64,000 nucleotides of DNA from Streptomyces lacrimifluminis. Its GTDB lineage: Bacteria; Actinomycetota; Actinomycetes; Streptomycetales; Streptomycetaceae. The notes beneath the pieces are model-generated. The model ran no database searches, was not told the DNA's origin, and was given only the letters and a program-made list of their open reading frames with translations. Made by a program: the position numbers and the translations under genes. The DNA is taken from positions 1 to 64,000 of the forward strand of contig NZ_BMMU01000014.1 of assembly GCF_014646095.1 (NCBI RefSeq). Reading direction: 5' to 3'. Below are positions 28,102 through 35,960 of this stretch, one piece after another (position 1 is the stretch's first letter; the number at the start of each line of letters is the position of its first letter).

Positions 28102-28150
28102 GAGGCGATGCCGTCCGGCCCCGCGCACGAGGGTCCGGACGGCCTCCCGC
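28102..28150 (-). terminator. Long hairpin after the isochorismatase relic
   Basis: GCCGTCCGG (28112-28120) pairs with CCGGACGGC (28137-28145), and GGGAGG (28102-28107) can extend the stem with CCTCCC (28145-28150) across a small bulge. It lies at the 3' end of the minus-strand secDF unit, so it probably ends that transcript. Confidence 0.6.
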
Positions 28151-28476
28151 TATCGCGGTGCGATGGCTTTGAGCCAGTCCTCGACGTCGACGACATCTGC
28201 CCACTGGGGAAACAGCTTCTCGGTGAGGATCCGGTGCACCTCGGGGTCGGTGTCGAGGCAGGCGTCCGCCAGGACGGTGAGGCCGAAGTCCAGGTCGATG
28301 GCGTGCCACAGGGTGGACAGCACTACGGCGCTGGTGGCGATGCCGGTGAGAACCAGGCTGTCGACATCGCGAGCCCTGAGTACCAGGTCGAGGTCACTGC
28401 CCGAGAACGCGCTCCCCCGCCTCTTGGTGACCACGACGTCGCCCTTGCGGGGCGCGACGTCGTCATGGACGGAGAC
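28150..28476 (-). pseudogene. Truncated isochorismatase-like hydrolase
   Basis: From about 28476 the minus strand reads HDDVAPRKGDVVVTKRRGSA, FSGSDLDLVLRARDVDSLVL and TGIATSAVVLSTLWHAIDLD, ending VEDWLKAIAPR. This is the C-terminal half of an isochorismatase-family cysteine hydrolase. The first 80-90 residues, including the catalytic Asp at the usual VIDMQNDF block, are missing. The segment directly abuts secDF. The usual Cys position reads GIATSAVV, without Cys, as in some family branches. Presumably not functional. Confidence 0.65.
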
Positions 28477-28490
28477 GAACCGACCGCCGC

Positions 28491-30722
28491 CTATGTGCGC
28501 TGCTTGTCCAGTTCGATGGCCAGGGGCGTGGCTGTGAACATCGAGGAGTACGTACCCACCACGAGGCCGATGAGAAGGGCGAGGGCGAAGTCGGTCAGAG
28601 TTTCGCCGCCGAGGACGGCCAATGCGGTGAGGATGAAGGCGGCTCCCATGCCGGTGTTGACGGTGCGGGGCAGGGTCTGCAGGAGGGCCTGGTTGGCGAT
28701 CCGGGCGAAGGGCTCCTTGTGGTCGCCTCGGCCCAGTTCCCTGATCCGGTCGAAGACGACGACGGAGTCGTTGACGGAATAGCCGATGACGGTCAGCAGG
28801 GCGGCCAGGAAGACACCGTCGACGGGCTTGCCGAGCCAGGCGAAGACGCCGATGAGGATCACGACGTCGTGGGAGAGGGCGGCGACCGCGGAGGTTCCCA
28901 GAAGCCAGCGGAAGCGTGCCGCGAGGTAGATGAGCTGGGCGCCGAGAGCGATGAGAAGAGCGATGAGGGCGCCTTGGCGCAGTTCCTTGCCAAGGCTGGG
29001 CCCGATGGCTTCGTCGCGGACCTTGTCGCCTTGACGTGTCAGGCCGGTGATGGTGTCGGTGACGGTCGCCGCCTGGGTGTTGCTCAGGTGATGGGTGCGG
29101 ACGGTGAGCCGGTTCTCGCCGGAGGTCTGGACGACGGCTCGGGGGAATCCCGCGTCGGCGAGTGCGCCTCGGGCCCGGTCGGGATCGACGGGGGTGGCCG
29201 TGGCGTATTCGATGAGACGGCCACCGGTGAACTCGACGCCGAAGTCGAGGCCGCGTACGGCGATCCCGGAGGCGGCCAGGACGAGCACGGCGGCGGAGGC
29301 GGCCAGCCACCGGCGCGGGTGGCGCATCAGGTTCGGATTCGTGCGGGTGAGGCGGTCGCGGACGGTGCCGGTGTGGGCGATGCCGGTGAGGTGGGGGCGG
29401 CGGCGCAGACAGGGGCGGGCGACGGCGTAGTCGGCGAGGGCACGGGTGATGACCAGGGCGCTGACCATGGAGGCGAGGACGCCGATGCCCAGCGTGACAC
29501 CGAACCCGCGCACGGGCCCGGAGGCGAGGAAGAACAGCAGGCCGGCCGCTATCAGCGTGGTGATGTTGGAGTCGGCGATCGCGCTGAAGGCCCTGCGGAA
29601 TCCGGCGGCCAGGGACGAGCGCGGGGTGGGCCGGTGACGGGAGGCGTACTCCTCGCGAGCGCGTTCGAAGACGAGCACGTTGGCGTCGACCGCCATGCCG
29701 ATGGCCAGCACGAAGCCGGCGAGGCCGGGCAGGGTGAGGGTGGCACCGAGGGCCGCGAGGGCAGCGTAGGAGAGGAGGCCGTAACAGGCCAGGGCGATGG
29801 CGGCCAGGACGCCCATGATCCGGTAGACGGCGATGATGAACAGCGAGGTCAAAGCGGTGCCGACGACAGCGGCCCAGGCGCTGGCCGTGATGGCTTCGGC
29901 GCCCAGCGTGGGTCCGACGGTGCGCTGCTCGATGGTCTCGACCGGCACCGGCAGCGCGCCACCTTTGATGAGCAGCGCCAGTTCCTTCGCCTCGCTGCCG
30001 CCGAAGGATCCGGTGATCTGGGTGGAGCCGCCGCCGATGCCTGACCGGCAGGCGACGGACGGGTCGACCTGCGGCGAAGAGATGATCTTGTCGTCCAGGA
30101 CGATGGCGACCCGGCGGGCCGGATCCCCTGCCGCATGGCAGGCGGCCTCGCCGGTCAGGCGGGCCCACCCCCTCTCACCCGATCCCCTGAAGTCGACGGT
30201 CACGTGCCACCCGGCGCCGCCCTGCTGGTCGAAGCGGGCGGCTGCCTTCTCGACGTCCTTGCCGGTCAGTGAAGCCGCCTGAAGTCGCAGAAGTTGGCCG
30301 GTCTCATCGGCCAGCACCTGCTCCCGGGGCCGTTTGGGCAGTGGTTCGCGCATGTCGTCGGCTCCGGCCGCCACTCCGACCACCTGGTGGAAGGTGAGCT
30401 GGGCGGTGCGGCCCAGTACGTCGGCCGCCTTCCGGGGATCCTGCAGGCCGGGCAGCTCGACGACGATCCGGTCGCTGCCGGAGCGGGCGATGGTGGGTTC
30501 GGCGACACCGAGCGCGTCGATACGGCCGCGCAGCACCTCCACGGTGCGGTCCGTGGCCTCGCCGTCGGCGTCGGCAGCGCTGGTGGGGCGGGTTTCGAGC
30601 ACGATCTGGGTGCCGCCCCGCAGATCGAGTCCGAGGTGGACGGGCACGGTGAGGGCAACGTACAGGGACAGGGCAACGGCAGCGAGGGCGATCAGCGCTC
30701 TGATGTTCGGGAATCGGTTCAC
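28491..30722 (-). CDS. Fused protein-export membrane protein SecDF
   Basis: 743 residues combining SecD (about 1-430) and SecF (about 445-743), twelve predicted membrane helices in total. SecD features: LGLDLRGGTQIVLETRP near residue 30, the P1 domain, then AGFVLAIGMAVDANVLVFER. SecF features: DFGVEFTGGRLIEYATATP and VIGYSVNDSVVVFDRIRELG. SecDF uses the proton gradient to pull secreted proteins through SecYEG. Streptomycetes normally have separate secD and secF, so this is likely an extra, accessory copy. No sec neighbour is present. Confidence 0.93.
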   Translation of the reverse strand: MNRFPNIRALIALAAVALSLYVALTVPVHLGLDLRGGTQIVLETRPTSAADADGEATDRTVEVLRGRIDALGVAEPTIARSGSDRIVVELPGLQDPRKAADVLGRTAQLTFHQVVGVAAGADDMREPLPKRPREQVLADETGQLLRLQAASLTGKDVEKAAARFDQQGGAGWHVTVDFRGSGERGWARLTGEAACHAAGDPARRVAIVLDDKIISSPQVDPSVACRSGIGGGSTQITGSFGGSEAKELALLIKGGALPVPVETIEQRTVGPTLGAEAITASAWAAVVGTALTSLFIIAVYRIMGVLAAIALACYGLLSYAALAALGATLTLPGLAGFVLAIGMAVDANVLVFERAREEYASRHRPTPRSSLAAGFRRAFSAIADSNITTLIAAGLLFFLASGPVRGFGVTLGIGVLASMVSALVITRALADYAVARPCLRRRPHLTGIAHTGTVRDRLTRTNPNLMRHPRRWLAASAAVLVLAASGIAVRGLDFGVEFTGGRLIEYATATPVDPDRARGALADAGFPRAVVQTSGENRLTVRTHHLSNTQAATVTDTITGLTRQGDKVRDEAIGPSLGKELRQGALIALLIALGAQLIYLAARFRWLLGTSAVAALSHDVVILIGVFAWLGKPVDGVFLAALLTVIGYSVNDSVVVFDRIRELGRGDHKEPFARIANQALLQTLPRTVNTGMGAAFILTALAVLGGETLTDFALALLIGLVVGTYSSMFTATPLAIELDKQRT

Positions 30723-30789
30723 AGCGGGCCTCCGGCAGGCACACCGCGGCCAGGACAGTGGCAGCGGTCAAGAAGGGAGAGGAAGAGAT

Positions 30790-31200
30790 TCAGAAGCCGG
30801 AGAGCGACGGGGGTGCCCGAACCCCGTGACGGTGGGCCGGTTGCGCCGATGCGGGTGCGCCCACCGTCGAGAACGGAGGCTGCGCGGGCCGGAGCGGACC
30901 GGCCGCTGTGCCACGTGACGCACCCGGGTCGAGGACCGGCGGAGCAGGATGATCGCCCGTGACATCCCGATGAGGCCGCACGGCAGCGGTGGTGACGGCC
31001 GCGTCCGCGTTGTCCGCGTGAGGCTCGCTCTGTGCCGACACGGCCTCGGCGACGAACACCGCGCCGCTCTGTACACGGCGGTGCTCGCTGCCGAGGACAG
31101 ACGAGCTGAGCAGGATGATGAGGACGGCGAGCAGGGCAGCCGACACTGCTGCCAGACCCTGGCCACGGGTGCGCGGAACGTCGTGCGCGAAGCGGGCCAC
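30790..31200 (-). CDS. Single-pass membrane protein of unknown function
   Basis: About 136 residues. After a short basic start (VARFAHDVPRTRGQG) comes one membrane helix, LAAVSAALLAVLIILLSSSV, then an extracytoplasmic domain rich in Ala, Pro and His without recognised motifs. The GTG 31200 start is preceded by GGGAAGGGGAACGGGG; a longer frame reaches 31365 but overlaps the response regulator end. It sits between the secDF gene and the two-component genes on the same strand, so it may be co-transcribed. Confidence 0.45.
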   Translation of the reverse strand: MARFAHDVPRTRGQGLAAVSAALLAVLIILLSSSVLGSEHRRVQSGAVFVAEAVSAQSEPHADNADAAVTTAAVRPHRDVTGDHPAPPVLDPGASRGTAAGPLRPAQPPFSTVGAPASAQPAHRHGVRAPPSLSGF

Positions 31201-31309
31201 CTCCCCCCGTTCCCCTTCCCTGTCGGTGGCGGTCTGCCCGGAGCGGTCCGGATGCCTCAAAGCCCCTGTCGGGGAGTGGGCAGCCGGAGTCCTCAGGCAG
31301 TCGGCCGGC

Positions 31310-31975
31310 TCATGCTTCGATGAGGCCGGCGCGGATCGCGTAGCGGGTGAGTTCCAGCCTGTCACGCATGCCGAGCTTGTGCAGAAGGTTCTCCCGATGC
31401 CGGTGGACGGTCTTGATGCTGATGAAGAGCATCTCGGCGATCTCCTTGGAGGAGTGGCCCTCCGCCACGAGTTTGAGGACCTCCTCCTCGCGCGCGGTCA
31501 GTACCTGCTCGGGCAACTCCTCGCCGTGGCGGAGCCGGTCGAGATAGTTGCGGATGAGCGCGGTGACCGCACCGGGATACAGGAAGGGCTCGTCTCGCAT
31601 GGCCGCGCGGCATGCCGCCACCAGGTCCCGGTCCGCCACGGACTTCAGCACGTACCCACTGGCGCCGGCCTTCAGCGCCTGGAAGAAGTACTGCTCGTTG
31701 TCGTGCATCGTCAGCATCAGCACCCGCACTCCGGGCTTCAGCGCGAGGAGTTCCCTGGTGGCCTGCAGGCCGGTCATCCGGGGCATGGCGATGTCCATGA
31801 CCACGAGGTCGACCTCATGGGCGCGGACCATCTCGATGGCCTCCGCGCCGTCCCCGGCCTCGGCGACGACTTCGAGGTCCGGCTCCCGGTCGAGGATCAG
31901 CCGCACCCCGCGACGTACCAGCGCGTGGTCGTCGGCGAGGAGGAGGCGGATCACTGCTGTGTGCGGCGTGGTCAT
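31310..31975 (-). CDS. NarL/LuxR-type response regulator
   Basis: 221 residues. The receiver domain has DDHALVRRGVRLILDREPDL, the phospho-accepting Asp in LVVMDIAMPRMTG, and Lys in YVLKSV. The LuxR helix-turn-helix follows at about 155-215: LTAREEEVLKLVAEGHSSKE, IAEMLFISIKTVHRHRENLL and HKLGM. Its ATG overlaps the kinase stop (ATGA, 31972-31975), so the two are a coupled pair. Target genes are not evident; the nearby genes on the other strand are candidates. Confidence 0.93.
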   Translation of the reverse strand: MTTPHTAVIRLLLADDHALVRRGVRLILDREPDLEVVAEAGDGAEAIEMVRAHEVDLVVMDIAMPRMTGLQATRELLALKPGVRVLMLTMHDNEQYFFQALKAGASGYVLKSVADRDLVAACRAAMRDEPFLYPGAVTALIRNYLDRLRHGEELPEQVLTAREEEVLKLVAEGHSSKEIAEMLFISIKTVHRHRENLLHKLGMRDRLELTRYAIRAGLIEA

Positions 31976-32925
31976 GGCTGCTTCCTGAGGAGGGGCACGG
32001 TCAGCCGGACCGTCGTACCGGCCTGCGGCGGGGAGGTGACATCCAGCGTGGCGCCGATCAGCAGGGCCCGCTCGCGCATTCCGCGGATTCCCGCCCCCTC
32101 ACGCGCGACGCCGGTGCCACGGCCGTCGTCGACGACGGCCAGCACCACCGCCTCGCCGGCGTGGTGCAGGCTCACCTCGACCTGGCCGGCCTCGGCATGA
32201 CGCGCCGCGTTGGTCAGGGCTTCCTGGGCGACGCGGTACAGCACCAGTTCCGTCTGCTGGTCCAGCAGCGGCAGGCCGGTGTCGAAGCGGCGCACCACAC
32301 GCAGTCCGACGTGAGTGGCGAACTCCGTGGTCAGCGAGGTCAGTGCGCTGACCAGACCGAGGTCCTCCAGCACGCCCGGCCGCAGTCGGCGCACCAGACG
32401 ACGTACCTCGTCCAGGCTGCCCCGGGTGATCTCCTGCGCCTGCCGCAGTTCACCGCGCAGAGGCTCGTGTGCGTCGGCGGCGGCCCGCTCCAGCGCCAGC
32501 AGGATCGCGGTCATGCTCTGGCCCACCTCGTCGTGCAGTTCCTGGGCGATACGGCGCCGCTCCGCTTCCTGGGCGAGCAGGACACGGGCACTGCTGGACG
32601 CCCGTTCGTGTTCGAGGCGTTCGAGCATGGCGTTGAACGTGCGGATCAGTTCGGCGGTCTCGCCGCGACCCCCTTCAGGCAGCCGTTGTCCGGGACGCAG
32701 CAGATCGACGGTGGCCATCAGCCGGGTGAGCCGGTCGAGCGGGGCCAGACCGATCCGCAGCAGAGCCGCGTTGGCGACCAGCATGACGCCCAGGCCTGCC
32801 ACGAGGATGACCGCCTCGGTCAGGAGCACCGGCACGGAGACGGTCACCGGAGCCCACAGCAGGAGCGCGGTGGCGCTTCCCAGCACTACCGCGTTGAGCG
32901 CGAAGATCCGCCAGAACAGTGACAA
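31972..32925 (-). CDS. Sensor histidine kinase, NarX/DegS class
   Basis: 317 residues. Two membrane helices (about 7-26 and 34-52) with almost no external loop point to sensing within the membrane or by cytosolic contacts. A HAMP-like linker (APLDRLTRLMATVDLLRPGQ) leads to the HisKA_3 dimerisation box RRRIAQELHDEVGQSMTAIL with the phosphorylated His. The ATPase domain carries VAQEALTNAARHAEA and DDGRGTG, GAGIRGMRERA. It phosphorylates the overlapping response regulator. Confidence 0.92.
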   Translation of the reverse strand: MSLFWRIFALNAVVLGSATALLLWAPVTVSVPVLLTEAVILVAGLGVMLVANAALLRIGLAPLDRLTRLMATVDLLRPGQRLPEGGRGETAELIRTFNAMLERLEHERASSSARVLLAQEAERRRIAQELHDEVGQSMTAILLALERAAADAHEPLRGELRQAQEITRGSLDEVRRLVRRLRPGVLEDLGLVSALTSLTTEFATHVGLRVVRRFDTGLPLLDQQTELVLYRVAQEALTNAARHAEAGQVEVSLHHAGEAVVLAVVDDGRGTGVAREGAGIRGMRERALLIGATLDVTSPPQAGTTVRLTVPLLRKQP

Positions 32926-33265
32926 CGGGATGACGCCTTTCTCCGTGTGACACGGCTGTGTCTCTACTGTCGGTCACCGCGCACGCCAAGCGTGAGCTGC
33001 GGCCACTGGTCTCGACCGGCCTGCTGTCCAGGCTGCCCGCTGCCGGTTCCCACGTCGATGGGCTCCAGTGCCCATTTCCCGGGCCCAGCCCGCCCCCTCG
33101 ATGGGTAGGGGGCGCGCCGCGAATGGGTATCGCGCCCGATGGGTTTTACGGGGCGCTGCGGCAATGGTGGGAGGCATGAACCGCCGCCTGTGAATCCCCC
33201 GGCCCTCTCCCCCGCCGGCGTCCAGACCGCCGCGCCCCGCCTCGTCGTTGAAAGAAGGAACCGCC
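32926..33265. other. Divergent intergenic region
   Basis: Lies between the kinase gene (minus) and the first DksA-like gene (plus), so it must hold both promoters. ATGGGT occurs three times within 33100-33145 in similar context, a possible repeated binding element. No gene is supported. Confidence 0.4.
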
Positions 33266-33592
33266 ATGTCACTCGGTACGCCCCGGACAGAAACCCGTCG
33301 TGAGCGGCTGACAGCCCACGAGGCCCTCCGGCGCCTGGCACACGAACGCGCCTCCCGCCTCACCCAGCTCCGGGCTCTCGACGAGGCCGGGCCTGACGCG
33401 GAAAAACAGATGTTGTCCACGCAGAAAGACACCGTCCAGCGCGTTCTCGCCGAGGTGGAGGCGGCCATCACCCGAGTCCAGGACGGCAGCTACGGCGTCT
33501 GCCGCACCTGCGCGGGACCGATCCCCGTCGAGCGCCTGGAAATCCTGCCGTACACGCCGTTCTGCGTCCCCTGCCAGCGCAGCGGCGCCTGA
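33266..33592 (+). CDS. DksA/TraR-type zinc-finger protein (first copy)
   Basis: 108 residues. A helical N-terminal half (coiled-coil-like, residues 8-65) is followed by the C4 zinc finger CRTC-x17-CVPC near the C-terminus, preceded by the family signature ITRVQDGSYGVC. DksA-like proteins enter the RNA polymerase secondary channel and alter promoter choice, often with ppGpp. The acidic tip residues typical of DksA are not obvious. ATG 33266 is preceded by GAAAGAAGGAACCGCC. Confidence 0.88.
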   Translation: MSLGTPRTETRRERLTAHEALRRLAHERASRLTQLRALDEAGPDAEKQMLSTQKDTVQRVLAEVEAAITRVQDGSYGVCRTCAGPIPVERLEILPYTPFCVPCQRSGA

Positions 33593-33641
33593 CGACCGCC
33601 CGTCCGCCTTCCCGCTTCCGCCCTGCCCAGGGGGTGACTTG

Positions 33642-34013
33642 GTGAACCACCAGACCGTCGACGACCGCACCGCCGCCCTGTCGATCGAGGACTTCGCCGC
33701 ACTGCGCGACGACCTGCACGAACAACGTCTGTTCCGCCAGGAGCAGCTCCAGCAGCTCTCGGCCCCCGCCACAACCCGCGACGACGCGCTTCTCGACCGG
33801 CAGGCCACCTCCCAGATCGAGGTGCGCGTCAAGCTCGCCGCCTCCGCCCGCATGGTCCTCGCCGACGTCGAAGCCGCCCTCACCCGTATGAACGACGGCA
33901 GCTACGGCACCTGTCATCTGTGCCGCAGGCCCATCGACCGCGAACGGCTGGTCATCGTGCCGCAGGCCCGCTACTGCGCCCGCTGCCAGCAGGTCAGGGA
34001 GGCCGGCCGGTGA
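33642..34013 (+). CDS. DksA/TraR-type zinc-finger protein (second copy)
   Basis: 123 residues with the same plan as the gene 49 bases upstream: long N-terminal helix pair, then LTRMNDGSYGTC and the finger CHLC-x17-CARC. The two proteins differ strongly outside the finger, so this is an old duplication. GTG 33642 is chosen since AGGGGGTGA lies just before it. The stop overlaps the GTG of the MreB-like gene (GTGA, 34010-34013), indicating one operon. Confidence 0.87.
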   Translation: MNHQTVDDRTAALSIEDFAALRDDLHEQRLFRQEQLQQLSAPATTRDDALLDRQATSQIEVRVKLAASARMVLADVEAALTRMNDGSYGTCHLCRRPIDRERLVIVPQARYCARCQQVREAGR

Positions 34014-34834
34014 CCACCGCACCCGGTTCTTCGCGCCCCGTGGCCGCCCGGCACCGCTCATGGCCCCGGTGCCGGCAGTGCACCGGCATCGCCCTGGATC
34101 TGGGCAGCGCCCGCACCCGCGCCTGGACTTCCGGGCAGCGAAGAATCCTCGACGTGCCCACGGTGGCCCTCCCGGGCGACGGCGCCACGCACCCCATCCA
34201 GCGCGGCACCATCGTCGACACCCCCGCGACCGCCCGGATGCTCGACCGGCTGATCGGCCACCGACTGCCCCGTTTCGGCCGCCCTCTGCTCATCCTGACC
34301 ACGCCCGCGCTGGGCGGAGTCGCCTACCGGGCCGAAGCCCGCGCGGCAGTCGAGGTCCTGCGCCCGCACACGGTCCTGACCGTCCCCACCGCGCGCGCCG
34401 TTGCGATGGCCGCGGACGCCGACCTGAACCGCCCCCTGCTCGTCGTCGACCTCGGCGCCCATCTCACCGAGGTCACGCTCCTCACCGACGGCGCGGTGAC
34501 CGACGCCCGCCACACCGCCCTGGGCACCAGCGACCTGGACAGCCGCACCCCGCCCGCGCGGATCACCGAAGCGGTCGTCGCCATGGTGACCGCCATGCTG
34601 GACCAGGACCACACGGCCCAGGCACTCGACGCCCTCCAGCGGGGCGCTCTCCTCGCCGGCGGGGGCGCGCTGCGACCCGACATCACCTACCGCCTCACCG
34701 GGCAACTGCACGCTCCCGTACGTCCTGTCCCCGCCCCGCACACCGCAGCGGTCCGCGGCGCCGCGAAACTTCTCCAGGCCGCCCACACCCACCCCTCCGC
34801 CACCGCGGTGACCGACGCCGCGCCCCCCTGCTGA
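34010..34834 (+). CDS. MreB/Hsp70-type ATPase-fold protein
   Basis: 274 residues, shorter than MreB (about 345). It has the actin-fold elements GIALDLGSARTRAWTS (phosphate 1), RGTIVDTPATARMLDRLIGH, LILTTPALGGVAYR, LLVVDLGAHLTEVTLLTDGA (phosphate 2) and GALLAGGGALRPDI (adenosine site). It lacks an N-terminal amphipathic membrane helix and begins with a basic tail. It probably binds ATP but polymerisation cannot be judged. It is translationally coupled to a DksA-like gene, an unusual partnership. Confidence 0.75.
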   Translation: MTTAPGSSRPVAARHRSWPRCRQCTGIALDLGSARTRAWTSGQRRILDVPTVALPGDGATHPIQRGTIVDTPATARMLDRLIGHRLPRFGRPLLILTTPALGGVAYRAEARAAVEVLRPHTVLTVPTARAVAMAADADLNRPLLVVDLGAHLTEVTLLTDGAVTDARHTALGTSDLDSRTPPARITEAVVAMVTAMLDQDHTAQALDALQRGALLAGGGALRPDITYRLTGQLHAPVRPVPAPHTAAVRGAAKLLQAAHTHPSATAVTDAAPPC

Positions 34835-34911
34835 CGCACCCCGCTCCATCTCACCCCCAGCCCGGCAAACCCTCGGCGAAACTGCCACGCTCATACGGAA
34901 GGAGAGACACC

Positions 34912-35211
34912 GTGGACCGCGCGATACCCCCGGCGCACCCTCCCGAAGAACTCCCACGCGTCCTGCTGTGGCGATGGCGACGCAATCCCCTGCGCCGTCG
35001 CACCGATCTCGCACAGGCCTGGATCACTCTCGCCCTGTTCCTGACCGTGCCGGCCGCGACCCCCGCGGCAGTGATCCTGGTCGGCGATCCTCCGCAGCAG
35101 TCCCAGCAGCGCCTCTCGCTCCGTCTCCGCCAGACCATCGAAGCACTCCGCGAGCACCGGATTCGCCACCTCATGACCCGCCTTCGGCAGCCGCTCGCCA
35201 ATTCTGAGTGA
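34912..35211 (+). CDS. Truncated Rv1733c-like membrane protein, fused to antisense relic
   Basis: GTG 34912 follows an excellent ribosome site (GGAAGGAGAGACACC). The first 60 residues, with LLWRWRRNPLRRRTDLAQAW and the helix ITLALFLTVPAATPAAVILV, match the start of Rv1733c-family actinobacterial membrane proteins. These normally have about 180-200 residues and a second helix. After about 35090 the frame runs through sequence that on the other strand is a MarR relic, so the natural C-terminus is lost. The product, if made, is about 99 residues. Confidence 0.5.
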   Translation: MDRAIPPAHPPEELPRVLLWRWRRNPLRRRTDLAQAWITLALFLTVPAATPAAVILVGDPPQQSQQRLSLRLRQTIEALREHRIRHLMTRLRQPLANSE

Positions 35212-35398
35212 GGTGATGCTCGAACCGTCGGCCATGCCCGGGGCGGCGGTCCGTGTCCACCAGCCCCTGCGCCACCAGTCGTCCGGCGAGTGTGCCGAAC
35301 GCCTGCTCGCTCCGGAATGCCGACGCCGCCAGCTCCCGCGCGCCGGCGCCGGGCCTGCGGCCGATCGCGCGCAGCGCGTCCCAAGAACTGACACTCAC
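35088..35398 (-). pseudogene. MarR-type regulator relic
   Basis: The minus strand reads SSWDALRAIGRRPGAGAREL, AASAFRSEQAFGTLAGRLVA and QGLVDTDRRPGHGRRFEHHL, a MarR winged helix. A frameshift near 35200 follows, and then EVANPVLAECFDGLAETERE, ALLGLLRRIAD, the usual C-terminal dimer helix. The N-terminal helix is missing and the 3' end merges into the antisense of another gene. Its 5' side overlaps the relic of a hydrolase gene on the other strand. Confidence 0.6.
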
Positions 35399-35630
35399 CG
35401 AATCCGGCCCCACCGCCGGCCGTCCCGTCCTCGTCCTGCACGGCGGCGTGGTCCCGTCACCATCACTCCGATCACCGATCACTCCGGTACGACGGCCCGG
35501 ACCCTGCTGCCCAACCGCCCCGGGCCGGAACGGCACCCCCAGGCCCGACCACGTCACCAGCTGGCCATCGGCCCCTCGCTCGGCGGCTGGATCGCCGCCG
35601 AGACCCGGCACCGCCGAGATATGGCCGAAC
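35385..35630 (+). pseudogene. Alpha/beta hydrolase relic with internal deletion
   Basis: Pieces in different frames line up with one hydrolase: ELTLTESGPTAGRPVLVLHG (oxyanion HGG), then ITPITDHSGTTARTLLPNRP, then GRNGTPRPDHVTS, then after a deletion GPSLGGWIAAE (nucleophile elbow). Four blocks in family order separated by frameshifts show a decayed gene. It was probably divergently paired with the adjacent MarR relic, a common arrangement. Confidence 0.6.
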
Positions 35631-35702
35631 GGTCACGGGCGGGCCCGAGTGGAAGCACCCCCATCTCGGCGCCTCACAGCACACACAGAGATCGGCAAAT
35701 AG

Positions 35703-35860
35703 TTCGAAACATTCGGGAAAATGGTCCTGAAGCATTTACTCCACACTTTGGGGACACATCAATATGAGCAACGACCACCTCTATCGATCTAGCACACGGT
35801 GCCACTGAACAGGAAATACAGTCCCCACAGACAATCATTGCCCATTTCGAATGTTTCGAA
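35703..35860. promoter_or_regulatory. Inverted pair of 13-bp elements upstream of the xylanase gene
   Basis: TTCGAAACATTCG at 35703-35715 recurs as its exact reverse complement at 35848-35860. Each contains the imperfect dyad CGAA-N3-TTCG, similar to operators of LacI-type regulators of xylan genes in actinomycetes (family knowledge). The second copy ends 16 bases before the putative -35 box. The stretch 35630-35960 is clearly more AT-rich than its surroundings. Confidence 0.65.
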
Positions 35861-35876
35861 GTCAATACCGAAACTA

Positions 35877-35905
35877 TTGACACCTGACGTGACCCGGCCA
35901 ACACT
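35877..35905 (+). promoter_or_regulatory. Putative vegetative promoter of the xylanase operon
   Basis: TTGACA (35877-35882) is followed after 17 bases by AACACT (35900-35905). The -35 box is perfect and the -10 weak, which fits a regulated promoter. The leader to ATG 35961 would be about 49 bases. Confidence 0.5.
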
Positions 35906-35960
35906 GTCGCGTGTTCAGCAGCCCCCATCGATCCCATGAGGACGAGGAGGAAACACGCAC

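Noticed and set aside
28719..30044. A 441-codon open frame on the plus strand
   Set aside because: Antisense shadow of secDF with low-complexity Gly/Asp/Glu content.
34912..35211. Second half of this frame as a real domain
   Set aside because: From about 35090 it is antisense to a recognisable MarR relic, so only the first 60 codons are taken as genuine.
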